The position numbers and the translations under genes are program-made. A DNA stretch of 33,721 nucleotides from a virus, in IMG/VR virus record IMGVR_UViG_3300017724_000031, positions 1-33,721 of that record; one strand, 5' to 3'. Under the pieces are notes generated by a model. That model saw only the letters and a program-made list of their open reading frames with translations. It made no database searches and was not told the DNA's origin. This document shows, one piece after another, positions 22,582-30,347 of this stretch (its first letter is position 1; every line of letters begins with the position of its first letter).

Positions 22582-24603
22582 CTATTGCCCTATGCTAACT
22601 TTGTACTCGATGCCTAACACTGACATTTTCAGCGGCACATCTTGGGTTACTGTTATCTGCCCATCATAGCTATAACCAAGCATACTGTTAATGGTCTTAA
22701 TGCCGGTAAAGTCTTGCACGGATGAGTTTAACACATTTGTGCCAAAACTGCGAAACGGTATCAGTGACCCGTTGATAGACAAAGACTGCGTTTCAAACAG
22801 TTCTGCGTTTACTTCAAAGATGCGTTTCTTAAATCCTTTTAACGACCCGCTAGGCAAGTTTGGCTCAACCGGCAATGTTTTCATAACAGGCGTAAAGTTT
22901 AGCCCCACTTGAAAAGTTGCTGTTGCCGCTGATACAAACGTGACGGTATGCGGTGATGCGCCAACTACCTGTGTTGGCTCTACAATGCCGTCACGAATGA
23001 TTTGCACTGTTTCCGCTTCTAGGTGCGCCATGTTAACTGACGGGCCTGTGGTGCCTGTTGTAGCGCTGTCTAGCAGGGTATCTGGGTCAAACACTTCTAC
23101 ATAGTAAACATCTGCGCTGTTTACGTTGCGCTTTACAATTACATAGATGTCATCAACATCCACGCCAATGTTTATAAACTCGCCCTCTGTTGTCCACTCG
23201 GATGGTGCAATCACGTTCTGGCTACGCAACAATGTATAGCAAGCAATAGACCCGTCATCACCGTTTACCAGCATCAGCCGGTCGCCCTCGTCTGTTGATG
23301 TGGCAACACGCACCGCCATCTCTTCTGGCGATTTTAACAAATGCGATGATAGCAGAGATATCTTGTCTGATGTGTATGCGTTAACGCTGTCGCTAAAGAT
23401 AAACTCTTGAATGGCCTTCCCTTGGCGTTGGATAAATAGCGTGGCTCCATCCACGTTCTGCACGCGTAGCCCCGGCTTCATGCCAAAAAACGTCTGCGCC
23501 TTTACAATAAGGTTAGCTGGGGTGATAGGGTCATCCAACGCTTGCGGCACATAAAACTCGCCGCCGGTAGTGAATATCTGTAGATTGCGCCCGGCATACA
23601 TATCGACAATAGCATTAAAAGTTCCTGTGTCTAAGCTAGCCTCAACAGACGCATCGTCTAGCGCTTCGCCGGGGTCGAAGTTAAAGAAGTCAGAAACACG
23701 GCTACCCCAAATGGTAGACGGGCGCTGCTTGGAACCGCCAAAGTATAAGCGCCCCTCATGGAATACTACACTGCGCGGCCAACCCCTAGAGCTAGACCAT
23801 GTTTCCTCATAACCCTCTTCGTATTCCCAGTCAGCGTCATCAACGTTGCCGGTGTCAAATAGCGGCACCTCTGCAAAACATTCTAGCTTTGCCGCGCTCA
23901 CTTTGCGGATTATACGCAAGCGGCCAAACGGTGTGACGTTTATGTACTGGCCAATATATGTAGCCGCACCAGCGCTAAATATGTTTGCATCCGACCCACT
24001 GTGCTTTGCTGTTATGGTGATGTTGCCAGATGTGCCTGACGGCTCTATGTGGTCATGCGACACGCCAGTGTTATAGCTTGACCCTGTTGTAACTGTCAGC
24101 GTAAACGCATGCTTTGGCACAAAGTCAAATGTAATGGTGCTGGCTGCCCAATCGCTGTCTGTCGCGCCACGCACAATCTTTACTGGCGCTAGATCCTCAT
24201 GCACCACAATCACAGTATCAGCGGATTGCACCCAGTTCATTTCTGGCAATATGCTAGCGGTCAGCGTTGCCACAGCTAGGAAGTCATTGCCTGACCCGTT
24301 GATGTTAGTAACCAGCGCACGGTTTTTGTAGACGTACATCTTGCCGGGCGTAAACACCAGCATGTAACTATCGCTAACGCTAAACTCAAAGCCAACCATG
24401 CGCACAGCGTTAGCCGCGCCAGCGTCTAGCTCATGCACAAACTTAGTGCCATCCCGCCGTACTGCGCCGCCTTGTGGCTGAATGGACACGTTCTGCGCTG
24501 TGGTTAGCGCTGACTTGTACTGGGTAATATCTGTGCGCGCGCGCAACTTCGGGTCTATCTCGCCAGACGTAAAATCGTTTTGTATCTGTATAATGCGGCT
24601 CAT
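22582..24603 (-). CDS. Tail tubular protein B (nozzle), T7 gp12-like
   Basis: The protein has 673 residues. It begins IIQIQNDFTSGEIDPKLRAR, a signature of the phage nozzle/stabilisation family, followed by TAQNVSIQPQGGAVRRDGTK. The body is beta-rich, with further family patterns such as VVFHEGRLYFGGSKQRPSTI at about 280. It forms the hexameric distal tube of the short tail through which DNA passes. It is shorter than T7 gp12 (794). It directly follows the gp11-like gene with one base between them, as in T7. Confidence 0.88.
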   Translation of the reverse strand: MSRIIQIQNDFTSGEIDPKLRARTDITQYKSALTTAQNVSIQPQGGAVRRDGTKFVHELDAGAANAVRMVGFEFSVSDSYMLVFTPGKMYVYKNRALVTNINGSGNDFLAVATLTASILPEMNWVQSADTVIVVHEDLAPVKIVRGATDSDWAASTITFDFVPKHAFTLTVTTGSSYNTGVSHDHIEPSGTSGNITITAKHSGSDANIFSAGAATYIGQYINVTPFGRLRIIRKVSAAKLECFAEVPLFDTGNVDDADWEYEEGYEETWSSSRGWPRSVVFHEGRLYFGGSKQRPSTIWGSRVSDFFNFDPGEALDDASVEASLDTGTFNAIVDMYAGRNLQIFTTGGEFYVPQALDDPITPANLIVKAQTFFGMKPGLRVQNVDGATLFIQRQGKAIQEFIFSDSVNAYTSDKISLLSSHLLKSPEEMAVRVATSTDEGDRLMLVNGDDGSIACYTLLRSQNVIAPSEWTTEGEFINIGVDVDDIYVIVKRNVNSADVYYVEVFDPDTLLDSATTGTTGPSVNMAHLEAETVQIIRDGIVEPTQVVGASPHTVTFVSAATATFQVGLNFTPVMKTLPVEPNLPSGSLKGFKKRIFEVNAELFETQSLSINGSLIPFRSFGTNVLNSSVQDFTGIKTINSMLGYSYDGQITVTQDVPLKMSVLGIEYKVSIGQ

Positions 24604-24604
24604 G

Positions 24605-25219
24605 TTAGAACCTTACGTCAGAGATAGGGAATTCCTGTATCGTTTGCGCTGGCCTGTCTGCGCCGTCAATGTTAATAGCTACACGCACCAAACCGCCGCG
24701 CATGTTCTCCGCTGGCGACCCATAGGCGCGGCTATGAAAATAGTCTGCCTTTGTAATCTGGTCTGTTACCGGCTCTGCAAACTCTGCCGCTAGCGCTGTC
24801 TTTAACAGGCGCACAAAGTAAGGCGGGAACTCAAACGGCTCTGGGCGATACTGGTAGTCGATCCAAACTTGCTCATAGTTTGTGTTTAGGCCATCGCCGT
24901 ATATCTCAAAGTCGCGGCGCGGTTGTGCGCCTACAGCGCCCACGTTAAACACGGCCTTTGGATTGCCAAGCAGATTGCCCGGCAACGCATAGATATATTT
25001 CCATTCGTTTATAGGGGTTTGCACTAGCTGCGCTAGCTTTACCTTTTTAATTGACCAGCTATAGGCGTACTGCATAAGCAGTGTATCACGCACATCATCA
25101 TATAGTCGGTCGGCCACTTGCGCATCATCTGTTCCAACAGTGAAGCTAGATAAAGGATTAGCGCCCAACATAATGAGCGCATCAGAACAGATAGATAGTT
25201 TGGTATCGCCAGCAGCCAT
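24605..25219 (-). CDS. Tail tubular protein A (gatekeeper), T7 gp11-like
   Basis: The protein has 204 residues, similar to T7 gp11 (196). The pattern KLSICSDALIMLGANPLSSF then YDDVRDTLLMQYAYSW is typical of the adaptor that joins portal and nozzle. The start follows GGAG at six bases, just beyond a strong terminator (25232-25265). Its expression should therefore depend on read-through and be lower than that of the capsid. It lies next to the gp12-like gene, as in other T7-like phages. Confidence 0.88.
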   Translation of the reverse strand: MAAGDTKLSICSDALIMLGANPLSSFTVGTDDAQVADRLYDDVRDTLLMQYAYSWSIKKVKLAQLVQTPINEWKYIYALPGNLLGNPKAVFNVGAVGAQPRRDFEIYGDGLNTNYEQVWIDYQYRPEPFEFPPYFVRLLKTALAAEFAEPVTDQITKADYFHSRAYGSPAENMRGGLVRVAINIDGADRPAQTIQEFPISDVRF

Positions 25220-25231
25220 CTAATACTCCAA

Positions 25232-25265
25232 AGAAAAAAGGCCGGGGCGGCATACACCGCCCCAG
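25232..25265 (-). terminator. Rho-independent terminator after the capsid unit
   Basis: On the minus strand a GC stem (GGGGCGG with CCGCCCC, extended to nine pairs with a G-U) has a six-base loop and is followed by GGCC and six T (plus-strand 25234-25239). It lies between the 90-residue gene and the tail tubular A gene. It should end much of the capsid transcript here. Confidence 0.85.
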
Positions 25266-25273
25266 CTATTGGA

Positions 25274-25546
25274 TTAGTCGCTATCAGTCATTGAGATAGC
25301 TGTGCCGTCTGTCACATCGACTACACCTGATGCATTAGATGCAACCATGACAATTGACATTGTAGGTGTTCCGCTGTCATGCACAAAGATGATGTCGCCG
25401 ACTGCCAGTGTGTCAGACAGGTCGTTGAAATAACCTGATGTGTTTACAGTAGCAATCGCGTCTGCTGATGTGTAGGTGTACATAGAAGGAGCGTTGCCCT
25501 TCTTTGCCGCGCCAATCACGTTCCAGCCTGTAGATGAATAAGCCAT
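25274..25546 (-). CDS. Head decoration or head-fibre-like protein
   Basis: The protein has 90 residues with an all-beta pattern, Ser/Thr/Ala-rich (SSTGWNVIGAAKKGNAPSMY, then GYFNDLSDTLAVGDIIFVHD). Small proteins with this pattern directly downstream of the capsid are common in marine podoviruses and are thought to decorate the head or form fibres. It has a strong AAGGAG ribosome site. It is the only other gene in the capsid transcription unit bracketed by terminators, which suggests it is needed in high copy number like the capsid. The decoration role is inferred. Confidence 0.7.
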   Translation of the reverse strand: MAYSSTGWNVIGAAKKGNAPSMYTYTSADAIATVNTSGYFNDLSDTLAVGDIIFVHDSGTPTMSIVMVASNASGVVDVTDGTAISMTDSD

Positions 25547-25559
25547 TGTTCAGTTCTCC

Positions 25560-26393
25560 TTACTCTGTCGCTGAGATTTTGACAATGCCTTCATCGTCAA
25601 TCGCAATGGCTCCAGCGGAGAACATTGAAGAGACAAGGAAAGAAGTCTTTTCAGGAACGTAGTTGATTTCTGAGCGCTGACCCATGCCAATGCCCATGCC
25701 AATTGCATCGCGGTGGAACGCGAAGCATGTGCGTGTTGATGGAAGCGGCAAGCCACCTTCATCACGGTCGCCAAGGGTAATGAACTTGAAGCCCAAGAAA
25801 GTGTCAATCTCGCCAGTAGAAAGAGCCTTGACTGTAGCGAAATCGCTGCTTGTCAATTCAGTTTCGTCTAGCAATGCTGCCAAACCGTTTGCGTGGATTA
25901 CCATGCAACGACCTTCGGCTGGCACGTTCTTTGTGTCAAGCGCCTTTTTAGCTGCAAGCAACTTCGCAAGGTTCATGTTTGTACCAGAGCCACCAACTGT
26001 TGTAGCAACTGTTGATGGTGAGGATGCTGCGTTTAGCGCGTCAATGACTAGCTGATCCATGCGGCGCCCGATAGCACCTGATACAACTTGCACCAATTCG
26101 CGGCGCTCATCAAAGTTCACTTTTTGCTGGTTGAAGATGTCGCTGTACTCAGCAGCAATGTAGTCGCTCATTGTTGCAGTTACTTGTGAGTAGCTGACAT
26201 TCAATGGGGTTACATCTGTCTGGGGAACTCGGATTGTTGCGGTGCCTTTCCCAATTTTCGGGAACTTCACTTGTGAGCCTTCTACATTTGTCCGTTCGCG
26301 GATAACGCCGGCCAAAGAGCGTGCGCCCTGATAAGCCTGCTTAACTTCCGCATCGAACATTTGTACGAAGGCGTTAGAAATAGCTACTGCCAT
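25560..26393 (-). CDS. Major capsid protein, T7-like
   Basis: The protein has 277 residues, shorter than T7 gp10A (345). It shows the HK97-fold capsid pattern of T7-like phages: FDAEVKQAYQGARSL at about 13-27, VKFPKIGKGTATIRVPQTDV at about 42-61, then DYIAAEYSDIFNQQKVNFDE at about 77-96. The last third is beta-rich. It has its own promoter and leader (26394-26570) and follows a strong terminator after the scaffold gene, so it can be made in excess over scaffold and portal. It builds the icosahedral head. Confidence 0.88.
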   Translation of the reverse strand: MAVAISNAFVQMFDAEVKQAYQGARSLAGVIRERTNVEGSQVKFPKIGKGTATIRVPQTDVTPLNVSYSQVTATMSDYIAAEYSDIFNQQKVNFDERRELVQVVSGAIGRRMDQLVIDALNAASSPSTVATTVGGSGTNMNLAKLLAAKKALDTKNVPAEGRCMVIHANGLAALLDETELTSSDFATVKALSTGEIDTFLGFKFITLGDRDEGGLPLPSTRTCFAFHRDAIGMGIGMGQRSEINYVPEKTSFLVSSMFSAGAIAIDDEGIVKISATE

Positions 26394-26462
26394 TTTTCTG
26401 TCCTCTCGGTTAAAAATGTTTTCAAAAAAGTCGCATCAGGTATCCGGGGTGCCGGGCTGACA

Positions 26463-26491
26463 GCTTGGGCATAAACGCTACGCCCCCAAGC
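26463..26491 (-). promoter_or_regulatory. Hairpin in the capsid mRNA leader
   Basis: GCTTGGG (26463-26469) and CCCAAGC (26485-26491) form a 7-bp stem with a 15-base loop right after the predicted capsid promoter. It would sit near the 5' end of a roughly 100-base leader. No U-run follows, so mRNA protection is more likely than termination. Confidence 0.5.
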
Positions 26492-26495
26492 GGGT

Positions 26496-26524
26496 CTAAC
26501 AGGCCACAGGTGGTTGTCTGTCAA
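26496..26524 (-). promoter_or_regulatory. Likely sigma70 promoter for the capsid gene
   Basis: The minus strand has a perfect TTGACA (plus-strand 26519-26524) and TGTTAG (26496-26501) 17 bases apart. The -10 box is weak (3 of 6). It lies just after the scaffold terminator and about 100 bases before the capsid start, where a capsid promoter is expected. Confidence 0.5.
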
Positions 26525-26536
26525 GTGGATTTTAAC

Positions 26537-26565
26537 AAAAAAAAGCGCGGCCCGCAAGCCGCGCT
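26537..26565 (-). terminator. Rho-independent terminator after the scaffold gene
   Basis: On the minus strand AGCGCGGC and GCCGCGCT (plus-strand 26558-26565 and 26544-26551) form a perfect 8-bp stem with a six-base loop, followed by a run of eight T (26537-26544, overlapping the stem end). It starts five bases after the scaffold stop. It separates scaffold and capsid expression. Confidence 0.9.
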
Positions 26566-26570
26566 ATTAT

Positions 26571-27374
26571 TTAGATAGCAGAATAGTCTTGCGTGCCATA
26601 GGCGCGCTCAAACATCTTCTCGACTTTTGCTCGGAAAGCTGGGTCAGTCTGGTACTCTGGCTTGCCTACCATTGCATTCAATTCCTCTTTAGATGGCGCA
26701 CCATCCACAGGGGTCATGTCTACAGGAATAGGTCGGTCACCATAATAGCTACGAACTTTTTGCAAAGCCTTTAGACCCTGCGCGGTGCCGCCCATAATCT
26801 TGAACTCTTCAAAGTCACCCTCTGACCAAACACCCTTGCGCACCAAACCCTGCGCCCAATCTGTCATCGACTTAATAGTCGCATCAGCATTCGGGCCAAG
26901 CTTTGTAAGCTCTTCTTGATAAGAGATTTCAGCAACCTCTTCTTCCTGTTGTGCCATAGAAATAAAGCTATTCGCCAACTCGTCAAACGCACTCTGGCTA
27001 ATACCATTCTCCTTCGCCCAATCTCGATATGTCGAGAGAAGCGGGTCATCATCAGGGATGCTTGCATCTTTAAATAAGCTATCATCATATTGCTCCGGGG
27101 CTTTGTGCTTGCCCTGCGAAAACTTCTTCTGCAATTCGCTGTAGGACTTGACCAAGTTTTCTAGGTCTGGCCCATCGTCATCATTCCAGAATTTATCTGG
27201 ATACCAGTCAGGTTTTGCAAACTCTACCTCTTCATCTTCATTAGCAACCGTCACATCGTCTAACGATGCTGGCCCTGCCTCTGGTTGGATGTGGGAGATT
27301 GTGCTTTCTTCCGGCTGCTGGTTATCCTCTGCCTCAACTTGCGCTTGGGCCATCAGTCCATCTGGTTCGTTCAT
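26571..27374 (-). CDS. Capsid assembly (scaffold) protein
   Basis: The protein has 267 residues and is strongly acidic. A disordered N-terminal third with many Glu, Asp and Gln is followed by the conserved PDWYPDKFWNDDDGPDLENL (about 54-73) and LVKSYSELQKKF, a pattern typical of podovirus scaffold proteins. Helices cover the C-terminal half, and the basic end probably contacts the capsid. It guides prohead assembly and then leaves. It is slightly shorter than T7 gp9 (307). It overlaps the upstream gene by four bases (ATGA). Confidence 0.85.
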   Translation of the reverse strand: MNEPDGLMAQAQVEAEDNQQPEESTISHIQPEAGPASLDDVTVANEDEEVEFAKPDWYPDKFWNDDDGPDLENLVKSYSELQKKFSQGKHKAPEQYDDSLFKDASIPDDDPLLSTYRDWAKENGISQSAFDELANSFISMAQQEEEVAEISYQEELTKLGPNADATIKSMTDWAQGLVRKGVWSEGDFEEFKIMGGTAQGLKALQKVRSYYGDRPIPVDMTPVDGAPSKEELNAMVGKPEYQTDPAFRAKVEKMFERAYGTQDYSAI

Positions 27375-27640
27375 AATTGCCTCGCTCTCAACATGCGCTT
27401 TTCTATTTCACGCACTAGTGAATTTTGACCCTCTCTGGCAAACCCGTGTGAGGCGTCCTCACCCGGATACCAAGTGGGCTGCTCAATCGTCAGTGAGCGA
27501 AGGTGTGTTAGTAATTGTTGCCCATCCTCACTGCCGTACACGCGCAAATATAACCTATCTATGTCGTCTTGGTTATCTTGCTGTGTCAAACGTGCTTGCG
27601 GCTCTACTGTCCGCAAGCTATCCCAACCCTCTTCAATCAT
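27371..27640 (-). CDS. Bbp19-like small phage head protein
   Basis: The protein has 89 residues. It has the pattern LYLRVYGSEDGQQLLTHLRS (about 30-49) followed by TWYPGEDASHGFAREGQNSL, as in Bbp19-type proteins found between portal and scaffold genes in many T7-like phages. Its role is not well established, but it is part of the head assembly cluster. It starts one base after the portal stop and overlaps the scaffold start. Confidence 0.65.
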   Translation of the reverse strand: MIEEGWDSLRTVEPQARLTQQDNQDDIDRLYLRVYGSEDGQQLLTHLRSLTIEQPTWYPGEDASHGFAREGQNSLVREIEKRMLRARQL

Positions 27641-27641
27641 G

Positions 27642-29183
27642 CTATTCCTCTATTGCTTGCCCAGCTTGCATCGCCATCTGCGCCGCTTGCATCTGCGCCA
27701 TTTGTTCTGCCATCTGTTGGCGCTCTTCTGGCGAAGTGCGTAGCTCTGCCGGTATGCCCATCTTGTCAGCCACATGGTCTGCGATAGCGCCAGTGCGCAC
27801 AGCCATTTGGCCATCTTGTCCAAGTGATGCGGATAACTGCACCCACTGCATTATCTTCTCAATGCCGCCCATGTTCTGCGCTTGCGCGATAGGTGACACC
27901 GGCTGCACCTTAACCTCTAGCCCGTTTACCTTTAGCGGCATTTCAATCATTCCGCGCTCATCCATTACCGCAAGAATGCGAGAGACAACCGGGATCATGG
28001 TTTCTGTGATTAGACGACCAAACGAACTACCCATATTGCTGGCTAGCTCAGATATCTTTGCCGACACCTCTGTAGCTGACCGGGCAGACATATTGTCTGG
28101 GGGTAGCGTGTCGTCCATCATGATTTTTTTAATATTCATGCGTAGGTCATTGATAATAATCTGCGACACGTTAAAGTCACCAGAACGCGGCAACATGCGC
28201 AAGCTCTCACCCTGTGGCCCACCGTTACGCGCAACCGGGATAATAGCACCCGGCGCAATGCGTATGGTCTGCGGGTTTAGCACGCCATCATCTGCCGCTG
28301 TATATACACCAGCAATAGACAGGCTAGCGTTTTTAAGCAATAGCTCTAGCGTTTTGTTCAGTGTCTTGATGTCAGCAATAGCTGTGACCAGTGGGCCACG
28401 CCCATACACCTCGCCAGCTACCTTCATATAGCGCGCCACAACCCAAGGGCTAGACTTCATAGTGCGCTCTACAATGGCTTCCTTACCTTCCTTCTCGATA
28501 ACATAATAATTGTATTCGCCCGTATCTAGGTCTAAGCAAGTAGCCTCAACTAGCTCTATCTCTTCGGTAGGCTTATCGTCAATCATACGCTGTAGCTTGG
28601 CTGATATCTCCGCGTCATCCCAGTGTTGCGTAATAGCTTCTGCTTTCATACGCATACGCCGATAGACGTTATCGACCTTGCCGTGCGCACCTTCCTCGAT
28701 GCACACCAGATATTGAGGCACGGCGGTGAACCGGATGGGAGTGATGTCATCACCGGGTTGGATAAGCATCACCGCCGTACCAACTGCTAAGTCCATGAGA
28801 AACTCACCCATAGACAAATCAAAATTAGTTTGACGCAACAGCGCAAACATCTTGTCGCTGTAAATATCTAGCGCAGCCTGTGCTTCAATACGGCGCTCAA
28901 TAGGAATGTCTGGCCCCGGCTCTAGGCGGCACCAGTTAGATTGTGGCGGGAATAAGCCAGACTGAATACGGTTAGCAAAGCGCTGCGTGGAATTGATAGC
29001 GGTGCTATCAAACACGCGCGCCATTTTGTTTTGGCCGGGTGACCCGCCGCCCTCATAATAGCCGTCATACAAGTTGCGCTGTGGTAGCGCAAACTCATAA
29101 CAATCTTCATATATCTGGCGCCAGTTGTCCTTGCGGCGTTGTGCCAAATCGTGGCGCTTCAATATTTGTGCTGGGGTCATCAT
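27642..29183 (-). CDS. Portal protein (head-tail connector), T7 gp8-like
   Basis: The protein has 513 residues, near T7 gp8 (536). It has the N-terminal pattern RKDNWRQIYEDCYEFALPQR, then RVFDSTAINSTQRFANRIQS followed by LFPPQSNWCRLEPG, all typical of podovirus portals. The C-terminus is Met/Gln/Ala-rich and helical. The dodecamer forms the packaging vertex and docks the terminase. It overlaps the upstream 88-residue gene by four bases. Two ATG codons in a row start the gene; either could be used. Confidence 0.9.
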   Translation of the reverse strand: MMTPAQILKRHDLAQRRKDNWRQIYEDCYEFALPQRNLYDGYYEGGGSPGQNKMARVFDSTAINSTQRFANRIQSGLFPPQSNWCRLEPGPDIPIERRIEAQAALDIYSDKMFALLRQTNFDLSMGEFLMDLAVGTAVMLIQPGDDITPIRFTAVPQYLVCIEEGAHGKVDNVYRRMRMKAEAITQHWDDAEISAKLQRMIDDKPTEEIELVEATCLDLDTGEYNYYVIEKEGKEAIVERTMKSSPWVVARYMKVAGEVYGRGPLVTAIADIKTLNKTLELLLKNASLSIAGVYTAADDGVLNPQTIRIAPGAIIPVARNGGPQGESLRMLPRSGDFNVSQIIINDLRMNIKKIMMDDTLPPDNMSARSATEVSAKISELASNMGSSFGRLITETMIPVVSRILAVMDERGMIEMPLKVNGLEVKVQPVSPIAQAQNMGGIEKIMQWVQLSASLGQDGQMAVRTGAIADHVADKMGIPAELRTSPEERQQMAEQMAQMQAAQMAMQAGQAIEE

Positions 29184-29446
29184 GATTTTTTGTGCCTATT
29201 CGCAAAGTTGCGCGCTGCTTCTTTAGAGCCAAAGCCCCATGCCCTCAAAGCAAGGCCAAGGCGTGTTGGCTTGCCGTCTTTTTTTTCCGCGCCTTTCATG
29301 CCAGCAAAGCGTGCGGCAAATGATACGCGGCGCGGGTTAGTGCCTTTCTTTACCGGGCGCTTTAGGTTGGCGCCTTCGGTTTTCTTAAAGTGTTCGCGTC
29401 CGGCCTCGCTCAAACCACCCTTGGGGTTCTTATGTACTTTTCGCAC
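29180..29446 (-). CDS. Small basic head-region protein, unknown function
   Basis: The protein has 88 residues and is strongly basic, starting at GTG 29446 because an in-frame stop lies just upstream. It carries HKNPKGGLSEAGREHFKKTE at about 5-24 and RRVSFAARFAGMKG at about 39-52. This pattern is known to me from phage proteins beside portals (DUF6321-like), of unknown role. It overlaps the 58-residue gene upstream by 17 bases and the portal gene by four. A nucleic-acid-binding head protein is plausible from its charge. Confidence 0.75.
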   Translation of the reverse strand: MRKVHKNPKGGLSEAGREHFKKTEGANLKRPVKKGTNPRRVSFAARFAGMKGAEKKDGKPTRLGLALRAWGFGSKEAARNFANRHKKS

Positions 29447-29606
29447 GGGCGGCTCTCATGTTGTCAATAAGGTTAGGATATGGACGGCCAGCCTTTGCAG
29501 CGGCACGCTGTGCGCTACGCTTTTGCGCTGGCGACAAACCCTTGGGCTTGCCTAGCCCCTTGGGGCGTTTCTTTTCCCATACGGCTTTTGGTTTCTTGTC
29601 AGCCAT
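29430..29606 (-). CDS. Small basic protein 58 residues, unknown function
   Basis: ATG 29606 to TAA 29430. The protein is rich in Lys, Arg and Ala, with segments WEKKRPKGLGKPKGLSPAQK and RSAQRAAAKAGRPYPNLIDN. It overlaps the 88-residue gene downstream by 17 bases and the 47-residue gene upstream by 8. The repeated pattern of short basic proteins in series and tight overlaps support translation. It may bind DNA or RNA in the head, but I recognise no family. Confidence 0.6.
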   Translation of the reverse strand: MADKKPKAVWEKKRPKGLGKPKGLSPAQKRSAQRAAAKAGRPYPNLIDNMRAARAKST

Positions 29607-29742
29607 TCTTATTATCCTCTGCCATTTTCGCTTTCATGCGCTGGTAAAACTTCCACATCTTCTGGCCAGTGGTTTCTGTTGGCGTGCCTTTCTGGCCCTT
29701 ATATTGTTTACCAAGGCCAATTTTATCAGCTATTTTTGCCAT
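29599..29742 (-). CDS. Small basic protein 47 residues, unknown function
   Basis: ATG 29742 to TGA 29599. The sequence includes DKIGLGKQYKGQKGTPTETT and GQKMWKFYQRMKAKMAEDN, so it is short, basic and probably helical at its end. It overlaps the 54-residue gene by 17 bases and the 58-residue gene by 8. No family is recognised. Its reality rests on the contiguous overlapping arrangement of this cluster. Confidence 0.6.
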   Translation of the reverse strand: MAKIADKIGLGKQYKGQKGTPTETTGQKMWKFYQRMKAKMAEDNKNG

Positions 29743-29890
29743 AAGATTTCTTCTTTGCCATTTTTGTTTTCATAGATGCGCCAGTTACACGACCGCCGGT
29801 TTGCTTGGCGTATTCTTTCGCCGCACTCATGCCAGCCTTTGTGTAAGCAAATGTGCGCGCCTTACCGTCTTTAGAAACTACCTTCGGCAT
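29726..29890 (-). CDS. Small basic protein 54 residues, unknown function
   Basis: ATG 29890 to TGA 29726. The start overlaps the stop of the gp7.3-like gene (TAATG). The sequence has KDGKARTFAYTKAGMSAAKE then YAKQTGGRVTGAS, and ends in a Lys-rich tail. The KTGG-like and Lys-rich parts suggest nucleic-acid contact. No family is recognised. It belongs to a run of four very small basic proteins between the head proteins and portal. Confidence 0.6.
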   Translation of the reverse strand: MPKVVSKDGKARTFAYTKAGMSAAKEYAKQTGGRVTGASMKTKMAKKKSYGKNS

Positions 29891-30117
29891 TACCCTGCTC
29901 CTAATGTTGTTTGTTCACCTTCACCACCGCCCAAGCGACCACCGCCAAGCAATGACCTACGCCCTGCACGGCGCGACCTAAGAGAAGCCGCTTGCGCACG
30001 CTGTTCGCGTGATGCGCCTTGTGGCGCGGCCTCTACCTCTGGCTCTGGCACAGCTACTGGTGCCGGTGCCGACTTCTTTTTGCGCGAACCCATGATTGCG
30101 CCTACTACGCCGCCCAT
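29890..30117 (-). CDS. Internal head protein, T7 gp7.3/gp6.7-like
   Basis: The protein has 75 residues: a basic start (GSRKKKSAPAP), a Pro/Val/Glu-rich middle and a basic, Gly-rich end RRAGRRSLLGGGRLGGGEGE. This end resembles T7 gp7.3 (from memory, RAGGKKSLSVARSSGGG), a virion protein ejected early that is needed for infectivity. It is a paralogue of the next upstream gene. Start and stop overlap both neighbours by one base. The assignment is by motif and size and is moderately sure. Confidence 0.65.
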   Translation of the reverse strand: MGGVVGAIMGSRKKKSAPAPVAVPEPEVEAAPQGASREQRAQAASLRSRRAGRRSLLGGGRLGGGEGEQTTLGAG

Positions 30118-30347
30118 TATACGCCCCCACCTAGTGTTGATTGAATGCCTGTCTCAGCGTTTTGACGCGCTGTGCTTAATAACATACGCTTGCCGCCTGT
30201 ACGGCGCGCACGTTGGCGCGCAGATATAGCACGCATCTTCTGTTGCTCATCTGCCTCTAGGCGCTCTTCTTGACGCTGTTGTGCCGCCGCAATTTCTGGA
30301 TCTGGCGGTGGTGGCGCCGGAGTTTTAGGGGATAGCAAACCGCCCAT
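30117..30347 (-). CDS. Internal head protein, T7 gp6.7/gp7.3-like paralogue
   Basis: The protein has 76 residues with a Pro-rich start (SPKTPAPPPPDPE), a Gln/Glu-rich helix (about 18-42) and the basic end RRTGGKRMLLSTARQNAETG. The RRTGGKR..LS..R part parallels T7 gp6.7 and gp7.3 and the following gene. It sits two genes after the terminase and overlaps the gp13-like gene and its sister by one base each (TAATG). Probably a small head protein ejected with the DNA. Confidence 0.65.
   Translation of the reverse strand: MGGLLSPKTPAPPPPDPEIAAAQQRQEERLEADEQQKMRAISARQRARRTGGKRMLLSTARQNAETGIQSTLGGGV

Noticed and set aside
27148-28431. Long plus-strand frame of 427 codons opposite portal, scaffold and the Bbp19-like gene
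   Set aside because: It is the complement of three recognised genes and its translation is low-complexity Ser/Ala/Cys-rich with no motif. No ribosome site or neighbours on that strand.
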